Positions 57,781 through 64,000 of a stretch of 64,000 bases of DNA are shown one piece after another. Source of the stretch: Tragulus kanchil (Eukaryota; Chordata; Mammalia; Artiodactyla; Tragulidae); assembly GCA_022376925.1 (NCBI GenBank), contig JAIOJX010000005.1:88247501-88311500 (forward strand). Reading direction: 5' to 3'. The notes under the pieces are model-generated. The model saw only the letters and a program-made list of their open reading frames with translations, did no database searches and was not told the DNA's origin. The first letter of the stretch is position 1. Each line of letters begins with the position of its first letter. Position numbers and translations under genes: made by a program.

Positions 57781-60049
57781 AGAATTCATGTTCTCCAAGT
57801 CATCTTTAAAACTTTGAGGAAACAATTATTACTGAATAAGTAAGACAGAAAGCCAACCAACACTGAACACATTAGTATAATTTATGTATTCATAAAACTG
57901 ATAATAGACATCTATTTCTAAAAGTCCTTAAAGCACAGGTAATAATGGAGCCAGTCAGCAATTTGCCACTTGCAATTAATCATTCTCTTCATATTCACAA
58001 CATTCAATTTTTCTTGCTATTTGAGGGAGTAATGATTAATTGATAAAAGTTTTAACAAGTACACTAATAGTAGGTGCTCCTAATTGCAAAGTCTTCAGAA
58101 TGATTCTCCCCAAACCTACTTTGTGCTAATTTGTACAGCATTAGTCATAACACTTTATGATTTTACTTTTAAAATGACTTTTCTTTTAGTCAGCCTAATT
58201 TAATTAACAATTTTAACTAGTTGCATGTATCAAGAACACCAATGAATTTTAAATTTGAGAGTTTGATTACCATAAGAGATTAACAAGAAGACTCATAAAA
58301 ATGCATGGCTTCCAATTAGAAGCACCAACACTGTGTAAATTAGAATTTGTTAATTGGTTTAGCAAATGTAAATTCAATTTTTTTAAGTTTTATGAACTGA
58401 AAAATTGATTATATTTTTGTGAGCCTCCAGAAAGATATTATTAGTAATGATATTTGTTTTAGCAGTTCCAGAGATTATACTTTTGTTTTAGCCACAAAGA
58501 CTTCTATTTATTTCATTTATTTCAAAAATATCTGATTATAGAAATCATTTTTCATCCCTGTTTGTTCCTCACCATCTACACTATTAAATGAATATTTAAG
58601 TACACATTTTTCTTTCATCTCTCTTTCCTCTCAGTAAGACAGATAGAATATGCATACTAGGTAAGGTTTGTTATTTTGTACTTTAATATTAAAGTGCATG
58701 TAATTAATTTCATTTCCTTAAATGCTATGTGTTTATGACAAAACCTACAGATGCTTTTACAAAGATGAATATTGAAACAGCATTTCAGGTATGCAGATTA
58801 ATTCTGTTTGCCTCTAGGAAACAGACCCAGCAATCTTAAATTTTAAAATTATAAAAGGAGTAGCAACTGTACTTTGGTATGCACTGTGGAATGGAAGGGT
58901 CTCTTAGATTGACACATAAAAAAGAATTCATGTTCTCCAAGTCATCTTTAAAACTTTGAGGAAACAATTATTACTGAATAAGTAAGACAGAAAGCCAACC
59001 AACACTGAACACATTAGTATAATTTATGTATTCATAAAACTGATAATAGACATCTATTTCTAAAAGTCCTTAAAGCACAGGTAATAATGGAGCCAGTCAG
59101 CAATTTGCCACTTGCAATTAATCATTCTCTTCATATTCACAACATTCAATTTTTCTTGCTATTTGAGGGAGTAATGATTAATTGATAAAAGTTTTAACAA
59201 GTACACTAATAGTAGGTGCTCCTAATTGCAAAGTCTTCAGAATGATTCTCCCCAAACCTACTTTGTGCTAATTTGTACAGCATTAGTCATAACACTTTAT
59301 GATTTTACTTTTAAAATGACTTTTCTTTTAGTCAGCCTAATTTAATTAACAATTTTAACTAGTTGCATGTATCAAGAACACCAATGAATTTTAAATTTGA
59401 GAGTTTGATTACCATAAGAGATTAACAAGAAGACTCATAAAAATGCATGGCTTCCAATTAGAAGCACCAACACTGTGTAAATTAGAATTTGTTAATTGGT
59501 TTAGCAAATGTAAATTCAATTTTTTTAAGTTTTATGAACTGAAAAATTGATTATATTTTTGTGAGCCTCCAGAAAGATATTATTAGTAATGATATTTGTT
59601 TTAGCAGTTCCAGAGATTATACTTTTGTTTTAGCCACAAAGACTTCTATTTATTTCATTTATTTCAAAAATATCTGATTATAGAAATCATTTTTCATCCC
59701 TGTTTGTTCCTCACCATCTACACTATTAAATGAATATTTAAGTACACATTTTTCTTTCATCTCTCTTTCCTCTCAGTAAGACAGATAGAATATGCATACT
59801 AGGTAAGGTTTGTTATTTTGTACTTTAATATTAAAGTGCATGTAATTAATTTCATTTCCTTAAATGCTATGTGTTTATGACAAAACCTACAGATGCTTTT
59901 ACAAAGATGAATATTGAAACAGCATTTCAGGTATGCAGATTAATTCTGTTTGCCTCTAGGAAACAGACCCAGCAATCTTAAATTTTAAAATTATAAAAGG
60001 AGTAGCAACTGTACTTTGGTATGCACTGTGGAATGGAAGGGTCTCTTAG
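57781..60049. repeat. Adjacent direct duplication 18 (unit 1,142 bp) of AT-rich unique DNA
   Basis: Copy 1 is 57781-58907, filler 58908-58922, copy 2 58923-60049. No differences noticed. The unit contains no recognised repeat and many TAATTA-type motifs (CTTGCAATTAATCATTC, TTTAATTAACAATTTTAACT), giving it the texture of conserved non-coding DNA. Confidence 0.95.
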
Positions 60050-60217
60050 CAATGCAAGATTAAAATCTATTCTCAGCCAAGTATAGACATAGCACTAACT
60101 CCTCTGCTGAAGTGCAGTCAAGAAACTGAGGGCAGAATTGAGGACAGGCCTACAACATTCTTAAGGCTGAGTCTCCATACTATAAGTGAGGAGCTGAGGA
60201 AATAGTGCACTGGATGG

Positions 60218-60798
60218 TTCTGTAAACACAGCACTCCATTTTCCAGATAATGTGACTCATTTGATAGTAACCACAAACATGCTCACTCGGCCCTTTAACT
60301 ATTTACTGCTACTGCTTCCCAGAACTGTTTTTTAAACTCACAAGGCTTGCTAATCTCTCCTGAAGGCTCCAAATTCAGCAGATAATTATCTGGCTGTTCA
60401 AAATCTCTCGCATTAATGCATTATCCTAAATTAGTGTAATTAGATTATTCTATTCATGATTAGCTCCCAAAAGGGATAAAACACAGGATGAGACCAGAGG
60501 GAAAAGGAATCACAAACTTAGTGCCTTCCCTTTGATCAGTGTACGTAGGAAAGGACTTGATGTTTACAGAGAACATGTCTCATGCATGTAGTTGCTCACC
60601 ATCTTTAAGAAGGAACTGGGACCCAGATGGTCAGATATGGGAACCAAGTAGCAGAAGGCAGGCATGGGACCTGGGAGGACTTCTGCAGGAACAGTCCTGG
60701 GAGAGTAGGAGTGAGGAGTTTGAGGGCCAAGTGAGTGTGTTTGTGGTCACTATCAAATGAGTCACATTATCTGGAAAATGGAGTGCTGAGTTCCCAGA
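60218..60798. repeat. Diverged inverted repeat, arms about 115 bp, spacer about 350 bp
   Basis: The left arm is 60218-60334 and the right arm 60685-60798. The reverse complement of 60229-60280 and 60738-60788 agree over about 50 bp with about one mismatch (core ATCAAATGAGTCACATTATC then TGGAAAATGGAGTGCTG). Similarity continues with more mismatches through AGGGCC(G/A)AGTGAG to AACAGT(T/C)CTGGGA. The core includes TGAGTCA. The right arm is copied again at about 61790-61885 because of duplication 19. Confidence 0.8.
60335..60480. other. Conserved-looking non-coding block
   Basis: Within the spacer of the inverted repeat lie the 14-bp palindrome CAGATAATTATCTG (60379-60392), the near-palindrome GCATTAATGCATTA, and GTGTAATTAGATTA. 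These resemble homeodomain-binding motifs clustered in vertebrate enhancers. No protein frame. Function is not shown by the sequence. Confidence 0.3.
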
Positions 60799-61134
60799 GA
60801 TGGACATTTCTAGAGATGTAGTCACTAGAAATTAGTTGGTTCATTTGGGGCATTGGACCCAAATGACCCAGCAGTCTCTGACTGCCAAGAAACAGAGGGG
60901 CTTTGCTTTTTCACTCTGATTCCTTCTTCCTTGTTATACTCACCCTATCCCAATATAATCTTCATGCTATACTAGTTTAAACCTACCCAAAGTGGAAAAT
61001 AACCTCAGTTTCCAAAATCTAATGGCTGTTTAATAAATTCAGATATTAGGGGAATATTATGACACTATGAAAATAATAATGAAGATATATAGATAGACAC
61101 GGGAATATGTTCACCACTTAATTCATCGGTTCAC

Positions 61135-61490
61135 CAAATATTGTTGTTTGCTTGTTATGTGTCAAGCTCTGATTTGTTTCAGCAGTATATAAGACAGTGA
61201 GAAACTCAGAAAATTAAAAACTAAACAAATACATAGAATAATTTCAAGAATGATAATTGCTATGAAGAAATAGAAAGCAAGGTAAGGGAGGGAGGCATTA
61301 TGTGGGAATTACACTTGACTAGATAAAGGGAAAAAACCATTCCCATTAGAAGGAGAAGTCAATGCAAAAGGTCAGAACTGGCAGTAGGAAGGCCAGACAC
61401 AGGGGAGGAAGAAAAAGCTCAAGGCTGAAAAAGAAATGAAATGAGAGATGGGATGAAGAATAGAGATAAGATTGCAATGATGGAGAGGCT
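61135..61490 (-). mobile_element. L2 LINE fragment, minus strand
   Basis: 'tgtttgcttgttatgtgtcaagctctg', 'gtaagggagggaggcattatgtgggaatt', 'aatgcaaaaggtcagaactggcagtaggaaggccag': reverse-oriented L2. The preceding stretch (61015-61130) has old L1 3'-like text. A copy is at about 62222-62577. Confidence 0.5.
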
Positions 61491-62796
61491 CTAACACCCT
61501 CACTCAGTATCCTGTCCCAGGGTGGTGCCAAGAAAGGAACCATCACCTGCCCTGAGCTGGTGGTGGTTCTGGGTGTAAGGAGGCATCTTCTGTCTGGTGT
61601 GTTCAACATGTGTTAATTACCAGCAGTGGAAAATGAGTCATGTCCTACCCAGTGTAGAGAGTGTGAGTACACTTGCACCCTAAATATGTTCAATTAAAAA
61701 TAAAACACTATTGGGACTTCCTTGGCGGGCCAGCAAATTTGGAAAACTTAACAGTGACCTCAGGACTAGAAGAGGTCAGTTATTCAGTGGAGTAGGAGTG
61801 AGGAGTTTGAGGGCCAAGTGAGTGTGTTTGTGGTCACTATCAAATGAGTCACATTATCTGGAAAATGGAGTGCTGAGTTCCCAGAGATGGACATTTCTAG
61901 AGATGTAGTCACTAGAAATTAGTTGGTTCATTTGGGGCATTGGACCCAAATGACCCAGCAGTCTCTGACTGCCAAGAAACAGAGGGGCTTTGCTTTTTCA
62001 CTCTGATTCCTTCTTCCTTGTTATACTCACCCTATCCCAATATAATCTTCATGCTATACTAGTTTAAACCTACCCAAAGTGGAAAATAACCTCAGTTTCC
62101 AAAATCTAATGGCTGTTTAATAAATTCAGATATTAGGGGAATATTATGACACTATGAAAATAATAATGAAGATATATAGATAGACACGGGAATATGTTCA
62201 CCACTTAATTCATCGGTTCACCAAATATTGTTGTTTGCTTGTTATGTGTCAAGCTCTGATTTGTTTCAGCAGTATATAAGACAGTGAGAAACTCAGAAAA
62301 TTAAAAACTAAACAAATACATAGAATAATTTCAAGAATGATAATTGCTATGAAGAAATAGAAAGCAAGGTAAGGGAGGGAGGCATTATGTGGGAATTACA
62401 CTTGACTAGATAAAGGGAAAAAACCATTCCCATTAGAAGGAGAAGTCAATGCAAAAGGTCAGAACTGGCAGTAGGAAGGCCAGACACAGGGGAGGAAGAA
62501 AAAGCTCAAGGCTGAAAAAGAAATGAAATGAGAGATGGGATGAAGAATAGAGATAAGATTGCAATGATGGAGAGGCTCTAACACCCTCACTCAGTATCCT
62601 GTCCCAGGGTGGTGCCAAGAAAGGAACCATCACCTGCCCTGAGCTGGTGGTGGTTCTGGGTGTAAGGAGGCATCTTCTGTCTGGTGTGTTCAACATGTGT
62701 TAATTACCAGCAGTGGAAAATGAGTCATGTCCTACCCAGTGTAGAGAGTGTGAGTACACTTGCACCCTAAATATGTTCAATTAAAAATAAAACACT

Positions 62797-62820
62797 ATTG
62801 GGACTTCCTTGGCGGGCCAG
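62797..62820 (+). mobile_element. SINE head scrap fused to BovB
   Basis: TTGGGACTTCCTTGGCGGGC is the first part of a CHR-type SINE; it switches directly into BovB (CAGCAAATTTGGAAAACT). The same fusion appears at 61711-61735 and 63875-63900. Confidence 0.7.
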
Positions 62821-63838
62821 CAAATTTGGAAAACTTAACAGTGACCTCAGGACTAGAAGAGGTCAGTTTTCATTCCAGTGCCAAAGAAAGACAATGTCAA
62901 AGTACGTTCAAACAACTACATCATTGTACTCATTTCACATGCTAGAAAAGTAATCCTTAAAATCCTCCAAGCTAAAAAACAAACAAAGATCCTCCAAACT
63001 AAGCTTCAACAGTATGTGAACTGAGAACTTACAGACATACAAGCTAGGTTTAGAAAAGGCAGAGGAACCAGAGATCACATTGCCAACATCTGTTGAATCA
63101 AACAGCAAAGGAATTCCAGAAAAAACATCAACTTCGGCTTCACTGACTACACTAAAGCCTTTGATTGTGTGGATCACAACAAATTGTGAAAAATTCTGAA
63201 AGAAATGGAAATACCAGACCACCTTACCTGCCTCCTGCGAAACGTGTATGCAGGACAAGAAGGAACAGTTAGAGCTTTACATGGAACAACAGACTGGTTC
63301 CAACTTGGGAAAGGGGTATGTCAAGGCTGTATATTGTCACCCTGTTTATTTAATTTATATGCAGAGTACATCATGCGAAATGCTGGTTTGGATAAAGCAC
63401 AAGTTAGAATCAAGATTGCTGGGAGAAATATCAATAAACACAGGTACACAGATGACACCACCCTTAAGGCAGAAAGCGAAAAGGAACTAAAGAGCCTCGT
63501 GATGAAGGTGAAAGAAGAAAGTGAACAAACTGACCTAAAACTTAACACTTGAAAAATGAAGATCATGGCCTCTGGTCCCATCACTTCATGGCAAATTGAT
63601 GGGCTAACAGTGGAAACAGTGAGAGATTTTATTTTCTTGGTCTCCAAAATCAATGCAGATGGTAACTACAGCCATGAAATTAAAGGACACTTGCTCCTTG
63701 GAAGAAAAGCTATGAAAAACCTAGACAGTGTATTAAAAAGAAGAGACATTTTGTTGACAAAAGTCTGTGTAGTCAAAGCTATGGTTTTTCCAGTAGTCAT
63801 GTATGGATGTGAGAGCTGGACCATAAAGAAGGCTGAGT
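62812..63838 (+). pseudogene. BovB (RTE) reverse-transcriptase relic, plus strand
   Basis: Part of the BovB ORF covering the reverse transcriptase and downstream region. The frames in order are: about 63130-63180, the TKAFDCVDHN-like segment with Trp changed to a stop (AAATTGTGA); 63205-63552, GVCQGCILSPCLFNLYAEYI and, at the catalytic box, YTDD in place of YADD; and 63556-63838, SGPITSWQIDGLTVETVRDF to VMYGCESWTIKKAE. Frames are broken by stops near 63188 and 63550. It starts at the SINE-head fusion and is cut at 63839 by another SINE head. Non-functional. Confidence 0.88.
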
Positions 63839-63874
63839 GCTGGGGGCTTCCCTGGTGGTCCAGTGAGTAAAGAC
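63839..63874 (+). mobile_element. CHR-like SINE head, cut by junction 20
   Basis: GGGGCTTCCCTGGTGGTCCA then GTGAGTAAAGACAC: a SINE start inserted in BovB, broken after about 33 bp exactly where duplication copy 2 begins. Confidence 0.85.
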
Positions 63875-64000
63875 ACTTCCTTGGCGGGCCAGCAAATTTG
63901 GAAAACTCAGCAGTGACCACAGGACTGAAAGAGGTCAGTTTTCATTCCAGTGCCAAAGAAAGACAATGTCAAAGTACGTTCAAACAACTACATCATTGTA

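Larger units (their letters stand above)
60703..62868. repeat. Adjacent direct duplication 19 (unit 1,087 bp)
   Basis: Copy 1 is 60703-61781, about 8 bp filler, copy 2 61790-62868. Copy 1 ends 70 bp into the BovB/SINE hybrid that is continued only in copy 2. No other differences noticed. It duplicates the right arm of the inverted repeat and an L2 fragment. Confidence 0.95.
62803..64000. repeat. Adjacent direct duplication 20, cut by the window end (offset 1,072 bp)
   Basis: Copy 1 is 62803-63874. Copy 2 starts at 63875 and is still running at 64000, matching 62803-62928. Four substitutions lie in the first about 60 bp (GAAAACTTAACAG versus GAAAACTCAGCAG, and others). Confidence 0.9.

Noticed and set aside
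60539..60760. 73-residue plus-strand frame
   Set aside because: It overlaps the right arm of the inverted repeat, has no domain, and its strand and frame show no splice or start support.

Overview
The window is intergenic or deep-intronic DNA from a mammal, almost certainly a ruminant. Three observations support this. BovB (RTE-type) LINE sequence is present twice (minus strand near 13.2-14.8 kb, plus strand near 62.8-63.8 kb). Bov-tA-type SINE fragments recur (for example 256-452 and 5171-5373). Many SINEs have the CHR-type tRNA-Glu head shared by ruminants, hippos and whales. One 3'-extended CHR-like SINE (about 250-330 bp, CpG-rich, several copies with clear target-site duplications) is very dense here. 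I did not see dimeric Bov-A2 units. That would fit an early-branching ruminant, but this is inference and the species is not resolved.

No complete protein-coding gene, rRNA or tRNA gene, CRISPR array or prokaryotic feature is visible. The longest open frames are shadows of SINEs, L1 5' UTR or L1 ORF2 remnants. The only gene-like candidate is one possible 120-bp exon at 45703-45822.

The dominant structure is not a gene. Nineteen complete adjacent direct duplications, plus a twentieth cut by the window end, run through the whole window. Units are about 0.94-1.19 kb and copies are nearly identical. Junctions lie near 2490, 6708, 11917, 19797, 21863, 25608, 30477, 34085, 36060, 39396, 42443, 44378, 47848, 49752, 52904, 54739, 56650, 58915, 61785 and 63875. 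They ignore repeat boundaries, carry no target-site duplication, and mismatches between copies often sit near the junctions. The simplest reading is that overlapping contig ends were placed side by side instead of being merged. By hand alignment about 21 kb is redundant, so the real locus is probably nearer 43 kb.

Layout: 0-9 kb holds AT-rich unique DNA with Bov-tA, CHR-like SINEs, L2 and MER5A relics. 9-15.8 kb is an old minus-strand L1 carrying a younger minus-strand L1 (with a 12-bp target-site duplication) and a minus-strand BovB. 16-28 kb is another old minus-strand L1 interrupted by SINEs and by a degenerate piggyBac transposase element flanked by TTAA. 28-35 kb is mostly unique sequence with an AT-rich hairpin. 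35-40.5 kb is an old plus-strand L1. 41-45.5 kb holds L1 3' and 5' UTR pieces. 45.5-60 kb is largely unique with MER20, MIR, MER5A, CHR-1 and some L1, including AT-rich stretches that look like conserved non-coding DNA. 60.2-60.8 kb holds a diverged inverted repeat. 62.8-63.8 kb is a BovB reverse-transcriptase relic.
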